From: Thermoflavimicrobium daqui
Lineage (GTDB): Bacteria > Bacillota > Bacilli > Thermoactinomycetales > Thermoactinomycetaceae
Direction: 5' to 3'
Length of the DNA stretch: 64,000 bases
NCBI RefSeq assembly: GCF_003313465.1
Contig: NZ_KZ845670.1
Location: 1 to 64,000 of the forward strand
Position numbers and translations under genes: made by a program. The notes under the pieces were generated by a model. That model was not told where the DNA came from and ran no database searches. It worked only from the letters and a program-made list of their open reading frames with translations. Below are positions 44,567 through 53,801 of the stretch, in pieces; position 1 is the stretch's first letter, and each line of letters begins with the position of its first letter.

Positions 44567-45235
44567 CTACTCTCCACCGCCCACTTTGGTGCGACAAAGT
44601 TCCAAAATCTTTTCAACAACTTCTGGTATAGATTGCTCTGTGGTATCAATAAGTATAGCGTCTTCTGCTTTCCGGAGGGGAGAATGTTTACGTTTTCGAT
44701 CGTTTTCATCTCGCTTACGTATTTCCTCTTGCAAGGTCTTTTCATTGACCGAAAGCCCTTTGGCTTGAAGTTCTAAAAAACGACGATGTGCCCTTTTTTC
44801 AATGGAAGCAGTCAAAAACACTTTTATATTAGCATGCGGTAATACATGAGTTCCAATATCTCGACCATCCATCACCACATTTTGATATCGGGCGATTTCC
44901 TGTTGCTTGCTTACAAGAGCCTGTCTCACTTTTGCCATTTTTGCGATGGCTGAGGCTAATTGTGATACTTGTGGTGTACGTAACTCTTCATTTAACCATT
45001 GGCCATTGATACGAATTCCTTCATTCTCTAATTGAAACTGCGTTTCCTTAGCTAGAGCAGATAACGCATCTTCATGTGAGATCGAAATGTTTTCCTTTAA
45101 TGCTCGCCACGCTATTCCACGATACATGGCACCTGTATCTACGTATGTAAGACCAAGCTGTTTTGCAACCAAGCGCGCTACAGTACTCTTGCCAGCTCCT
45201 GCTGGTCCATCAATGGCAATTTGGAATCTACTCAT
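44567..45235 (-). CDS. cmk: Cytidylate kinase
   Basis: About 222 residues. It phosphorylates CMP and dCMP. IAIDGPAGAGKSTVARLVAK is the P-loop, followed by LTYVDTGAMYRGIAWRAL, VMDGRDIGTHVLP and the lid region RDENDRKRKHSPLRKAEDA. The start MSRFQIAIDGP at 45235 fits the family; GGGAGG is 13 bp upstream, with a TTG one codon earlier as alternative. Upstream is a structured leader with a terminator-like hairpin. Confidence 0.95.
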   Translation of the reverse strand: MSRFQIAIDGPAGAGKSTVARLVAKQLGLTYVDTGAMYRGIAWRALKENISISHEDALSALAKETQFQLENEGIRINGQWLNEELRTPQVSQLASAIAKMAKVRQALVSKQQEIARYQNVVMDGRDIGTHVLPHANIKVFLTASIEKRAHRRFLELQAKGLSVNEKTLQEEIRKRDENDRKRKHSPLRKAEDAILIDTTEQSIPEVVEKILELCRTKVGGGE

Positions 45236-45255
45236 CAACCTGACAAATCCTCCCT

Positions 45256-45348
45256 GATACGGGATGCAAAAATAATGAGCAGGTCGCCCCTGCTCGATGA
45301 TGGCTGGACTGTATTCGATTAAACTACGATCAAAGTACAATCCGTATC
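45256..45348 (-). promoter_or_regulatory. Structured leader with terminator-like hairpin before cmk
   Basis: GAGCAGG/CCTGCTC (45277-45295) forms a perfect hairpin followed on the minus strand by ATTATTTTTG. It is enclosed by a second pairing of GATACGG with CCGTATC (45342-45348 with 45256-45262) that ends next to the cmk ribosome site. The layout suggests control of cmk or simply a terminator. The stretch 45349-45545 shows nothing else I can support. Confidence 0.35.
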
Positions 45349-45545
45349 GCAAATATCGACCGAACCTTACTTAAAAAAGTATGTACTTCTTTTTAAAATA
45401 AAGAGAAAATCTAGGAATAAATACCCCTATATTAAATTTTAACTTGTTTTAAGAATAACATAAAAACTTCATATTTGCAATGAAAACAATCTTTCATATT
45501 TGCAATTTTCCTAGTGATTTGTAACTAAACTGTTAGAAAAACTAA

Positions 45546-45605
45546 AGAGAGAGTCCGTTCCCATATGGAAACACTTTCACTTGCAACGAGAAACGGATCT
45601 CTCTA
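45546..45605 (-). terminator. Terminator after ypeB
   Basis: Long hairpin: AGAGAGAGTCCGTT pairs with AACGGATCTCTCT with one mismatch around a loop of about 30 nt; on the minus strand it runs into TTAGTTTTTC. Confidence 0.6.
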
Positions 45606-45641
45606 ATGATTTATTCATTTATTTTAAACAATTCATTAAAA

Positions 45642-46991
45642 TTAAATATGATCAGCATCGGCTTTTTTCACACGTTCTACTTTCTCCTCTTCACCTGTCA
45701 TCGCATTGATAAAGATACGATATTGTTCTTTACCAATCATTCCCAAAAACTCATAACAGAGAACAGGATCACCTGTAATGGGGCTATAAATGTAAGCTTT
45801 ATTGATCTTTTGTACCTTTAACTTAGCACTAACCCTCTTTTGCGCCTCCATTTGAGTCAGTTTTGGTTTTACTGTTATTGGCGAAATTTTATTAAAGACA
45901 TATTCGTCAGCCTGTAAACCCACAATTTCTCCATTGTCAAGAGCTACTCTGATGGCTACTAACTCAGGATAAATATATATTCCATTTTCTTGATGTACAA
46001 AGTTTAGTGCTACAATATTTCCAGTCTCAGCATAGCTAGTTGCCACCATATTTTTATACCCAAGTCGATTTAAGAAACGACGTGCCATTTGTTCAGCTTG
46101 ATCTAAGCTAAGCTTGGCTTTTTTGACGGGTCGATCATACATCATAAAGATCATGTGACCACCCGTTTTGGTTAGATCCGTATATACTTCTCCATCTTTC
46201 TTCTTAAAGGTTACACTAATTGTTTGAAAATCGCCACCTTTTCCGTTAACAGTTGCATTCATTCCTTTTGCTGAAGGACGGCCCAACGCATATGCTACTT
46301 TTCGTTTCGCTTCTTCAGCTGAGATATTTTTTCCTGATAGTCTTTGATACTTTTCTCGCTTACGAACTTCCATATTCGAAATGGTTGGGCCCCAATCTAC
46401 TTCGGGATATTGCTCCACCTTTTTGTTAACCAATTGAAATCCATCGATGATCGCATTGTCCATTTTCTTATCTTCTGAGGCCATAGCGAGCTCAACATCC
46501 ATCCAACGCAATTGATTATTGAGCACTTTGTTTTGCACCCCAGCCAGATCATTGCGGATATCATGTGCATGATTATAGAGGGTTGAAAGTGTATTCCACT
46601 CTTTATCAGAAAGTGGCTCTTTATTTAAATCACGTACTCCTACCTGATGAGCAAAGGAACCTATTTTCCCTAAGAAAGTTTCTGCTTTATCAAAAGGCAT
46701 CAGAGTTAGCGGGAGTTGGCTTAAGTCTTCTTGCGCAGCATAAGCAAGTCGCCATACATTGGTCATACAATCTGAAAGTTGACGGCGTGAATTTAGAGCG
46801 AGTGCTTTCCCCATCTCATCTTGAAGCTTATCCACGTGATTGTTTAGATCATGGAATGCACGCTGATAATGATTTTCTGCTTTAATTAAAACCGAATTCT
46901 TCTCCTGACTTTCCCGATAACCCCAAATACCTGTCCCTATCAAAGCGACAAGGGTTATCGGAAATAAAAACGCTGCCACTGTTCGATACAC
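45642..46991 (-). CDS. ypeB: Germination protein YpeB
   Basis: A 449-residue spore protein that stabilises and localises the cortex hydrolase SleB. One N-terminal membrane anchor (FLFPITLVALIGTGIWGY), an extracytoplasmic helical region, then C-terminal PepSY-like repeats (AKLSLDQAEQMARRFLNRLG, KPKLTQMEAQKRVSAKL). GTG start behind AAAGGAGAG. It follows sleB by 17 bp, the pairing conserved across spore formers. Length matches B. subtilis YpeB (about 450). Confidence 0.94.
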   Translation of the reverse strand: MYRTVAAFLFPITLVALIGTGIWGYRESQEKNSVLIKAENHYQRAFHDLNNHVDKLQDEMGKALALNSRRQLSDCMTNVWRLAYAAQEDLSQLPLTLMPFDKAETFLGKIGSFAHQVGVRDLNKEPLSDKEWNTLSTLYNHAHDIRNDLAGVQNKVLNNQLRWMDVELAMASEDKKMDNAIIDGFQLVNKKVEQYPEVDWGPTISNMEVRKREKYQRLSGKNISAEEAKRKVAYALGRPSAKGMNATVNGKGGDFQTISVTFKKKDGEVYTDLTKTGGHMIFMMYDRPVKKAKLSLDQAEQMARRFLNRLGYKNMVATSYAETGNIVALNFVHQENGIYIYPELVAIRVALDNGEIVGLQADEYVFNKISPITVKPKLTQMEAQKRVSAKLKVQKINKAYIYSPITGDPVLCYEFLGMIGKEQYRIFINAMTGEEEKVERVKKADADHI

Positions 46992-47008
46992 AGCTTACCA
47001 TCTCTCCT

Positions 47009-47485
47009 TTATTTACAAAAAATATGTTTCCCTATCCGTTTGACTTGTGGGCGAGACCAAATCCATTTGGAAGTTGCTGTTACTGGATTGAAATAATAAA
47101 TACAATTCCCTGTTGGATCCCAACCATTTATCGCATCCATAACAGCCTTTCTAGCAGTTTCATTCGGCTTTAACCAAATCTGACCGTCAGCGACCGCAGT
47201 AAATGCACCAGGTTGAAAGATTACCCCTGTAACTGTATTAGGGAATTGCTCATGTTCTAAGCGGTTTAAAATCACTGCAGCTACCGCTACCTGTCCAACA
47301 TAGGGCTCTCCACGCGATTCACCATATACGGCGTTGGCTAACATCTGAATATCATTTTGTGAAAAGCCATGACTACTCTTTCCCACATTGGCTGCATAGG
47401 TGGTCTGCTCACCACTTAGTAAAAATACACTCATGAAACAAATCATAAGAGAAAGCCACAGCCTAATCCGTCTGGGCATGAGCAC
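47009..47485 (-). CDS. sleB: SleB-type spore cortex-lytic enzyme lacking the usual binding domain
   Basis: About 158 residues: a signal peptide (LWLSLMICFMSVFLLSG) followed directly by the SleB/CwlJ catalytic domain (NDIQMLANAVYGESRGEPYV with the catalytic Glu, then GQVAVAAVILNRLEHEQFP and GWDPTGNCIYYFNP). It cleaves spore cortex peptidoglycan at germination as a lytic transglycosylase. Typical SleB has about 300 residues with an N-terminal peptidoglycan-binding domain, which is absent here. The GTG at 47485 has GGAGG 8 bp upstream; ATG at 47479 or 47500 are alternatives. Pairing with ypeB supports the name. Confidence 0.88.
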   Translation of the reverse strand: MLMPRRIRLWLSLMICFMSVFLLSGEQTTYAANVGKSSHGFSQNDIQMLANAVYGESRGEPYVGQVAVAAVILNRLEHEQFPNTVTGVIFQPGAFTAVADGQIWLKPNETARKAVMDAINGWDPTGNCIYYFNPVTATSKWIWSRPQVKRIGKHIFCK

Positions 47486-47665
47486 CTTACAGACCTCCAT
47501 TTTTTATATTTTTTGGTAGTTTGAGCTTTCGTTTGTTTATTTATACAACAGAAAAAAGAGTACAACCTGCTCAAAAATAAGCTACTACATCCCAAGCTCC
47601 TCATTCTCATTCAATCATTTGATCAAGCAACGGATACTTTCATAAAAAAATATATAACTTCAAGA

Positions 47666-47698
47666 TAAAAACCCACCTCTCATATGAAAAGTGGGCTT
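47666..47698 (-). terminator. Terminator after the 55-residue gene
   Basis: On the minus strand CCCAC pairs with GTGGG across a loop of about 14 nt, followed by TTTTTATC. Between 47486 and 47790 I see nothing else. Confidence 0.6.
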
Positions 47699-47790
47699 AA
47701 ACAATGAACAAGTCATATATTCATTTTTCGACTTTACCTTATTTTTTAATGGTATTAAAATTTAAAAAGAAAACTACTTTAAGCAATGCC

Positions 47791-47958
47791 TCAAGAATAT
47801 AGGGTTTCATTTCGGATGTCAAAATCATTTTCGTTATCACAAAGACAACGTTTAAAGCCGGTTTCAATTTTTCCTTTTTTAACTCGTCCCTTCAGTAAAA
47901 AACGCTCGCCGCATTGTAAGCAACGTATCGTCACCATCATCCGATCGTTATCCCTCAT
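47791..47958 (-). CDS. Small zinc-ribbon-like protein, 55 residues
   Basis: A complete short frame on the minus strand. It reads VTIRCLQCGERFLLKGRV near the start and KRCLCDNENDFDIRNETLYS at the end: two Cys pairs (C-x2-C and C-x-C) about 25 residues apart, likely binding zinc. Composition and size recall the small DUF2197 (YlaI) proteins, but I would not insist. The ATG at 47958 has only a weak site (GGTGAT) upstream. A terminator follows 90 bp later. The plus-strand frame over the same bases is a shadow. Confidence 0.55.
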   Translation of the reverse strand: MRDNDRMMVTIRCLQCGERFLLKGRVKKGKIETGFKRCLCDNENDFDIRNETLYS

Positions 47959-48114
47959 GTTGTCATCACCATCTCTTCTCTTTGCAATATATTATTTACA
48001 TATCTGTAGATATTTCATACAGTTTTCTTATATGATAGAACAGGTGAGAATCGTCATTCGTAATTGAACTTATTTTAATTATTCAAAAAGGTTACTATAG
48101 AAAGGAGTGCTCCA

Positions 48115-49095
48115 ATGAAACAAATCGTTATCATTACTACAGGCGGAACGATCGCTATGGTAGAATCAACTGAAGGAAATGGGGTCAAACCTCAAGATCC
48201 AGCAGCACTCCAGTCGGTCTTACCGCTTCTCACCCCTTATGCACAGACACGAATGGAGCATATTTTAAACCTTCCTAGTCCACATATTACCCCACAAGAA
48301 ATGTACTTGATTGCCCAAAAAGTGACAGAGTGTTTAGCTCAAATAGATACAGATGGGGTCGTGATTACACATGGAACAGATACATTAGAGGAAACGGCAT
48401 TTTTCTTAGATTTAGTCATCCAAAGCGATAAACCAGTAGTGGTAACGGGAGCTATGCGCAGTCATAACGAATTGGGAGCAGACGGTCCCTATAATTTGGT
48501 AAATGCAGTACGTGTAGCTGCACACGATCAGGCTAAAGGGCTAGGAACCCTTGTCGTATTTAATGATGAAATCCATACCGCCCGGCAAGTGACTAAAACA
48601 CATACAAGTAATGTGGCTACATTTCAGTCGCCAGCACTGGGACCCATCGGTCATTTATCTAAAAAAGATATTCGTTTTTACCGACAGGAAGTCGTGCGAG
48701 AAAAAGCACTACCTTTGGTTAATCCAACAGCAACTGTTGCTTTAATCAAAGCAGCTGCAGGTATGGATGACTCAATGATTCAATGGGCGATAAAGCAAAA
48801 TTATGATGGGATCGTTATTGAAGCGTTAGGACAAGGAAACCTTCCTCCAGCTATGCTTCCTGGAATCCGTCAAAGTTTAAAACAAAACATCCCTATTGTT
48901 CTCGTCTCCCGTTGTTTTAATGGATCTGTTCAAGATATCTATGCGTATGTTGGGGGAGGTAAACAACTAAAAGAGATGGGAGTTATTTTTGCCAGTGATC
49001 TAAGTGGACAAAAGGCACGGATCAAACTTATGTTGTCATTAGAGTTGAATCTTCCTATCTCGTTGCTAAAAGAACGTTTCGAAAAGCTGATATAA
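48115..49095 (+). CDS. ansA: Type I L-asparaginase
   Basis: This 326-residue cytoplasmic amidohydrolase turns asparagine into aspartate and ammonia. IVIITTGGTIAMVES holds the first catalytic Thr, THGTDTLEETAFFLDLVI the second Thr-Asp pair, and VTGAMRSHNELGADG the next family block. The ATG follows AAAGGAG. It is transcribed alone on the plus strand and ends at a terminator. Confidence 0.93.
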   Translation: MKQIVIITTGGTIAMVESTEGNGVKPQDPAALQSVLPLLTPYAQTRMEHILNLPSPHITPQEMYLIAQKVTECLAQIDTDGVVITHGTDTLEETAFFLDLVIQSDKPVVVTGAMRSHNELGADGPYNLVNAVRVAAHDQAKGLGTLVVFNDEIHTARQVTKTHTSNVATFQSPALGPIGHLSKKDIRFYRQEVVREKALPLVNPTATVALIKAAAGMDDSMIQWAIKQNYDGIVIEALGQGNLPPAMLPGIRQSLKQNIPIVLVSRCFNGSVQDIYAYVGGGKQLKEMGVIFASDLSGQKARIKLMLSLELNLPISLLKERFEKLI

Positions 49096-49106
49096 ACAAT
49101 CGAAAA

Positions 49107-49160
49107 AGAATGGCACTATAAACAAGTAATCCATTTACTTATTTATAAGAGCCATTCCTT
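49107..49160 (+). terminator. Terminator after ansA
   Basis: AATGGC (with TATAAA and AAGTAA further in) pairs with TTACTT, TTTATA and GCCATT as a long interrupted stem, followed by CCTTTTTATC. Confidence 0.65.
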
Positions 49161-49230
49161 TTTATCAGCAGTCACACCGCAAAAATATGCCCTCAGTTAT
49201 ACAAAATCATGCAAATCAATATCCCTGAAA

Positions 49231-50229
49231 CTATATATCTTTTATTTTGCAGCCTATTTCTCTTTTAACCTTAGCTAAGATGTCGCTCGCAATTTTTTCA
49301 CCGTGATAACGACCATTTTCGATAAAAATCTTTGTCGCATCATGTCCTGTAGCGACAACACCTGCGAGGTATAACCCAGGTATGGATGTTTCCATTGTTT
49401 CAGAGCAAATGGGGACGTGTGTCTTCTCATCAACTCGTGCACCCATTTTTTCTAGTATTGTTAAATTGGGTCGATATCCCGTCATAGCAAACACAAAATC
49501 AGCACGAATCTCTGAACGCACCCCTTTGGAATCTACAATGATACTTCTTGGCTTGATTTCAACCACCTCGGTCTCCCAAACCATATGTATCCTTTCATTC
49601 TCAATTGCTGACTCAATTACCGGTTTTACCCATGCTTTAACACTCGCATGAAAAGCATTCTTACGGTATACCATGGTTACGTTAGCTCCAGATTGATATA
49701 GCTCAAGCGCTGCATCAATCGCCGAGTTCCTACCACCGATAACGACTACATCATGTCCTGTATAGGGATGTCCATCTCTAAAATAGTGAAACACATGAGG
49801 AAAATTTTCACCTGGAATATTTAAAAGATTAGGTTGATCATAATAACCAGTAGCTATTATGACATTTTTTGCCTGATAAACCTTTTGACCCTCACGAGTT
49901 TCAGTATAAAGTAAGAAGCCAGTATTCACTTTTTCCATGTTTGTTACACGTTCATACATATGAACTTGAATATTATATAATTCAACCACTTTTCGATAAT
50001 ATTTTAATGCTTCATGGCGAGTCGGTTTATCATTGATCGTCATAAACGGAACTTCACCAATCTCGATATTTTCTGGTGAGCTAAAAAAAGTCATTGAAAG
50101 AGGATAATGGTAAATTGAATTCGCAATACACCCTTTTTCAATAATTAATGGTTTTATACCTCGCTTTTTTAGTTCAACGGCTGCTGAAATACCACAGGGT
50201 CCTGCCCCGATAATAATCGCTTCCTCCAT
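49231..50229 (-). CDS. ypdA: YpdA-type bacillithiol disulfide reductase (FAD)
   Basis: A 332-residue flavoprotein of the pyridine nucleotide-disulfide family. IIIGAGPCGISAAVELKKRG binds FAD, VVVIGGRNSAIDAALELYQ binds NADPH, and GLYLAGVVATGHDATKIFIE closes the FAD site. Members called YpdA or Bdr reduce oxidised bacillithiol and lack the CxxC redox pair of thioredoxin reductase, as here. GAGGAGG precedes the ATG. It follows the glutamate dehydrogenase gene, as in B. subtilis. Confidence 0.9.
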   Translation of the reverse strand: MEEAIIIGAGPCGISAAVELKKRGIKPLIIEKGCIANSIYHYPLSMTFFSSPENIEIGEVPFMTINDKPTRHEALKYYRKVVELYNIQVHMYERVTNMEKVNTGFLLYTETREGQKVYQAKNVIIATGYYDQPNLLNIPGENFPHVFHYFRDGHPYTGHDVVVIGGRNSAIDAALELYQSGANVTMVYRKNAFHASVKAWVKPVIESAIENERIHMVWETEVVEIKPRSIIVDSKGVRSEIRADFVFAMTGYRPNLTILEKMGARVDEKTHVPICSETMETSIPGLYLAGVVATGHDATKIFIENGRYHGEKIASDILAKVKREIGCKIKDI

Positions 50230-50250
50230 AATCTATCCTCCTCACCAATA

Positions 50251-50280
50251 AGAAAAACACCCTAATCCGGGGTGCTTTTC
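50251..50280 (-). terminator. Terminator after the glutamate dehydrogenase gene
   Basis: On the minus strand GCACCC and GGGTGT form the stem, followed by TTTTTCTT. It lies about 20 bp past the stop. Confidence 0.8.
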
Positions 50281-50300
50281 TTTGTTTCACTCTTATTATA

Positions 50301-51584
50301 TTATACCCAACCACGAAAGCGGGATGCTTCCGCCATTTTTCTTACACCAACCATGTAAGCAGCTAGTCGCATGTCGATATTACGTGCATGTGCGGTATGA
50401 TAAACATTATCAAATGCGCGAACCATAATATCTTCCAATTTTTGCTCGACTTCTTCTTCAGACCAATAATAGCCTTGATTGTTTTGAACCCATTCAAAGT
50501 AGGAGACGGTAACTCCACCAGCACTAGCCAATACATCAGGAACCAAAAGAATACCGCGTTCAGTTAGGATTTGAGTTGCCTCAAGTGTTGTAGGACCATT
50601 CGCAGCTTCTACCACAATTCTCGCTTTAATGTCATGCGCATTTTTGGCTGTGATTTGATTTTCTACAGCTGCAGGTACAAGAATATCACATTCGAGCTCA
50701 AGAAGCTCTTTATTGGAGATAGTATCTTCAAATAACTTCGTGACTGTACCAAATGAGTCGCGGCGATCTAGCAGGTAGTCAATATCTAAGCCATTTGGAT
50801 CATATAGTGCTCCATATGCATCAGAGATACCGATAACTTTTGCACCCGCATCATGCATAAATTTAGCTAAGAAGCTACCTGCATTTCCGAATCCTTGAAT
50901 GACGACACGCGCGCCTTCAATATCGATTCCTTTTTTTCTAGCAGCCTCACGAATCATAATAGTAACGCCTTTGGCAGTAGCGGTTTCACGACCACGAGAG
51001 CCTCCGAGTACCAACGGTTTACCAGTAATAAAACCTGGTGAATCAAACTCGCGAATATGACTATACTCGTCCATCATCCAAGCCATGATCTGTGAGTTTG
51101 TAAATACGTCTGGAGCTGGTATATCTTTAGCTGGACCAACGATCTGGCTAATCGCTCGTACATATCCACGAGATAATGCTTCGATTTCACGGAAAGACAT
51201 GGTACGTGGATCGCAAACAATACCACCTTTTCCTCCACCATAAGGAAGATCAACAATACCCGATTTTAAACTCATCCAGATAGATAACGCTTTCACTTCC
51301 GATTCGGTCACATCAGGATGAAAACGAACTCCACCTTTAGTTGGACCCACAGCATCATTATGCTGAGCACGATATCCCGTAAACACCTGTACCGAGCCAT
51401 CATCCATGCGAACCGGAATCCGAACAGTCAGCAAACGTAATGGTTCTTTTAATAATTCATACATTGCTTCTGGATAACCTAGCTTTTCCAATGCTTTTTT
51501 AATAACTACTTGGGTTGAAGCTAGAACATCAAGATTTTCTTGCTCTTGCGACTGCTGACTTGTCGCAACAGATTGTTGTTCCAT
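50301..51584 (-). CDS. gudB: Glutamate dehydrogenase
   Basis: This 427-residue enzyme interconverts glutamate and 2-oxoglutarate. PTKGGVRFHPDV, ALSIWMSLKSGIVDLPYGGGKGG with the catalytic Lys, PAPDVFTNSQIMAWMMDEYS and VVIQGFGNAGSFLAKF (nucleotide fold) match RocG/GudB. GudB versus RocG cannot be told from sequence; position before ypdA matches B. subtilis gudB. The ATG at 51584 follows GAGGTG. A sigma-A promoter with a leader of about 250 nt lies upstream. Confidence 0.93.
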   Translation of the reverse strand: MEQQSVATSQQSQEQENLDVLASTQVVIKKALEKLGYPEAMYELLKEPLRLLTVRIPVRMDDGSVQVFTGYRAQHNDAVGPTKGGVRFHPDVTESEVKALSIWMSLKSGIVDLPYGGGKGGIVCDPRTMSFREIEALSRGYVRAISQIVGPAKDIPAPDVFTNSQIMAWMMDEYSHIREFDSPGFITGKPLVLGGSRGRETATAKGVTIMIREAARKKGIDIEGARVVIQGFGNAGSFLAKFMHDAGAKVIGISDAYGALYDPNGLDIDYLLDRRDSFGTVTKLFEDTISNKELLELECDILVPAAVENQITAKNAHDIKARIVVEAANGPTTLEATQILTERGILLVPDVLASAGGVTVSYFEWVQNNQGYYWSEEEVEQKLEDIMVRAFDNVYHTAHARNIDMRLAAYMVGVRKMAEASRFRGWV

Positions 51585-51839
51585 TACAATTCACCTCAAA
51601 ATAAGTTGCATATGTTCCTTAATACAGTATTAACCCGAATAAATAATTCCTAACACAAACATCTAACAGTATACTACATCTGTTTCAGGAAGCGAACCCA
51701 AATCCCAATCTTTTTTAAAAAAAGGAGGTTCTTCTATATCATAGAACAAGAAAGCGAAGATGGCTACTCCCTTCCTTTCCCAATAAAAGTAGTTCTTTTC
51801 ATTTTGAAGTTATCCTATGATTTGATTAGGAAATTGAAC

Positions 51840-51868
51840 ATTATAATGTAGGTTCGACTTTTTATAAA
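51840..51868 (-). promoter_or_regulatory. Candidate sigma-A promoter of gudB
   Basis: On the minus strand TTTATA (51863-51868), 17 bp, TATAAT (51840-51845). It implies an untranslated leader of roughly 250 nt containing a TTCTAT/ATAGAA hairpin near 51740. Confidence 0.5.
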
Positions 51869-51883
51869 CAGGTTACAAGATAA

Positions 51884-51914
51884 TAAAAAAATGAGCTACG
51901 AGGATAGCCTCATT
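51884..51914 (-). terminator. Second terminator between the mecA-family gene and gudB
   Basis: On the minus strand AATGAGGCTA pairs with TAGCTCATT (one bulged G) followed by TTTTTTATTATC. Confidence 0.65.
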
Positions 51915-52012
51915 AACAAAATGTACTATACTATTTAACAGGAATCAACCAAAGAAAGTTTTTTTAGGGTCATACTCGATTATTATTAAGTGATTTATCT
52001 CGTTTCTAAAAC

Positions 52013-52041
52013 GAAAAAATCGCGCCTTATGCGCGACTTTT
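52013..52041 (-). terminator. Terminator after the mecA-family gene
   Basis: TCGCGC (52020-52025) pairs with GCGCGA (52031-52036); on the minus strand TTTTTTCG follows, 8 bp past the gene end. Confidence 0.85.
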
Positions 52042-52048
52042 GTTTATC

Positions 52049-52642
52049 TTAAGCAAAGCACTGGCAAATTTCTTCAATCGCATTATTTGCCCAAATTACT
52101 TTGCCATATTCTTCTAAAACTGCATGCGTTACAGTCGAGATTTCTCCAAACTCAGATAACAAGGCCATCACCGCATCAAAACGGTCTGTTTGTAAATCTT
52201 TACCAAACACAAGATAATAAGTATGATTATAATTGTAAACCTGTCCACCTTGTTCGATAAGAGAATTCATGCGCATCGCTGCTTGAATTAGGTTTTCTAG
52301 GTCGGCAAAGCGAAAAACAATATGCTCTGTTTCTAACATCGGATATACTTCCAGTTCATATGTTTCTTCGCTTTCAAAGTCGTCCTCATCGGTTCGAAAA
52401 GTCCGTCCTCTAGTGACGACAACAATCATCCCTTGTGTAGGTAGATCATGAACTTCGACTGCAACAGGTCCCGCAATCTCGAAACCAAGTTCTTCGTACG
52501 CATGCTCCATCATTTCGCTAAATAGTTCTTGGACCTTTGGAATATCTCGCCACATATCTTCCTTTTCAATCCCTCGATCAGAAAGATCATCTAAGGTTAA
52601 AAAGAAACGGATTTTATCTCCGCCTAGACGCTCGACACGCAT
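52049..52642 (-). CDS. MecA-family adaptor protein (MecA/YpbH)
   Basis: A 197-residue ClpC adaptor. RVERLGGDKIRFFLTLDDLS and GIEKEDMWRDIPKVQELFSE at the N-terminus recognise substrates in this family; the acidic linker (DEDDFESEE) and C-terminal half contact ClpC. MecA controls ComK turnover in B. subtilis; YpbH is its paralogue. The nearby glutamate dehydrogenase and CPBP protease point to YpbH, but a genome with one copy would call it mecA. The ATG at 52642 follows GGGAGGG; the longer frame to 52699 is not supported. Confidence 0.88.
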   Translation of the reverse strand: MRVERLGGDKIRFFLTLDDLSDRGIEKEDMWRDIPKVQELFSEMMEHAYEELGFEIAGPVAVEVHDLPTQGMIVVVTRGRTFRTDEDDFESEETYELEVYPMLETEHIVFRFADLENLIQAAMRMNSLIEQGGQVYNYNHTYYLVFGKDLQTDRFDAVMALLSEFGEISTVTHAVLEEYGKVIWANNAIEEICQCFA

Positions 52643-52856
52643 GGCTTTCCCTCCCTCGCTGGAGACCTCCACAAAATATATTATGTGGTTCATTATCATT
52701 CGGTTACGGAGATGGGTCTCCTTATCTCTTCTACTTTAATAATACACAAAAGCGAGTGAATTTGCACCCATATAATGATAAGTATATATTTTATCATATT
52801 CATAATAAAAGATCATCTTAATTACCTAAAAAAACGACTCTTATTTGTACCATTTT

Positions 52857-53420
52857 TCAATCCTTATAACGTATATATAATCCTAAACATAAATTAACAA
52901 TGAAATGCACAGCAATAGCTGGAGCAAGTACACCTGATACAACAACAAGCTCGCCCAAAAATACACTTACGAGTAGGAGATATATTACCAATAACCATTT
53001 TTTCAAGTAACGAAAATGCAGAAGTACAAATAATATACTAGTTCCCCAAACCCCCAGCCAATGTTGAATAGCTCCACGAAACAACCATTCTTCTACAAAG
53101 CTAGAAATCAAAGCAATGAAAAAGATGTGGAGAACCGAGCGTCTTTGAAAAAGTTGCTGATTCTTTCCACCATCATCTATCCACTTTTTAGGAACAATTG
53201 TTTTTAACAATAACGCTATAATTAGTACAACCAAACTGGCTCCTACACCAACAAGCCACCATTTTATTTCATAAATACCCAATAAACTGATATTCAAACG
53301 CTCTTGCCACCATAATAGTATCCCTGTGCATAAAAAGAGGATACCTTGGGAAAAGTAAAAGTCGATAAGGATCTCTCTTTGTAATTGATGTTGAAATAAT
53401 CCCTGCCTCTCTTGATCCAT
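52857..53420 (-). CDS. CPBP-family intramembrane metalloprotease
   Basis: A 187-residue membrane protein with about six segments. FVEEWLFRGAIQHWL carries the EExxxR motif, FVLLHFRYL supplies the next conserved His and AVHFIVNLCLG the last, as in CAAX-prenyl-protease-like (Abi/CPBP) proteins. In B. subtilis the homologous position is ypbD, next to fer. Substrate unknown. The ATG at 53420 follows AAAGGAGAG. Confidence 0.85.
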   Translation of the reverse strand: MDQERQGLFQHQLQREILIDFYFSQGILFLCTGILLWWQERLNISLLGIYEIKWWLVGVGASLVVLIIALLLKTIVPKKWIDDGGKNQQLFQRRSVLHIFFIALISSFVEEWLFRGAIQHWLGVWGTSILFVLLHFRYLKKWLLVIYLLLVSVFLGELVVVSGVLAPAIAVHFIVNLCLGLYIRYKD

Positions 53421-53458
53421 TATCTTTCTCTCCTTTATAGCAGTTCCTTGTTTGCTCC

Positions 53459-53751
<293 letters not shown>

Positions 53752-53756
53752 GCTTA

Positions 53757-53788
53757 AGAGCTGCTTAGCATACTAAGCAGCTTTTATA
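53757..53788 (+). terminator. Terminator after fer
   Basis: AGCTGCTTAG (53759-53768) pairs perfectly with CTAAGCAGCT (53773-53782) over a 4-nt loop, then TTTATA. Confidence 0.85.
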
Positions 53789-53801
53789 TACGCTTTCTCT
53801 T

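Noticed and set aside
47786-48067. 93-codon plus-strand frame before ansA
   Set aside because: Opposite strand of the 55-residue Cys-pair gene; no ribosome site and no recognisable pattern.
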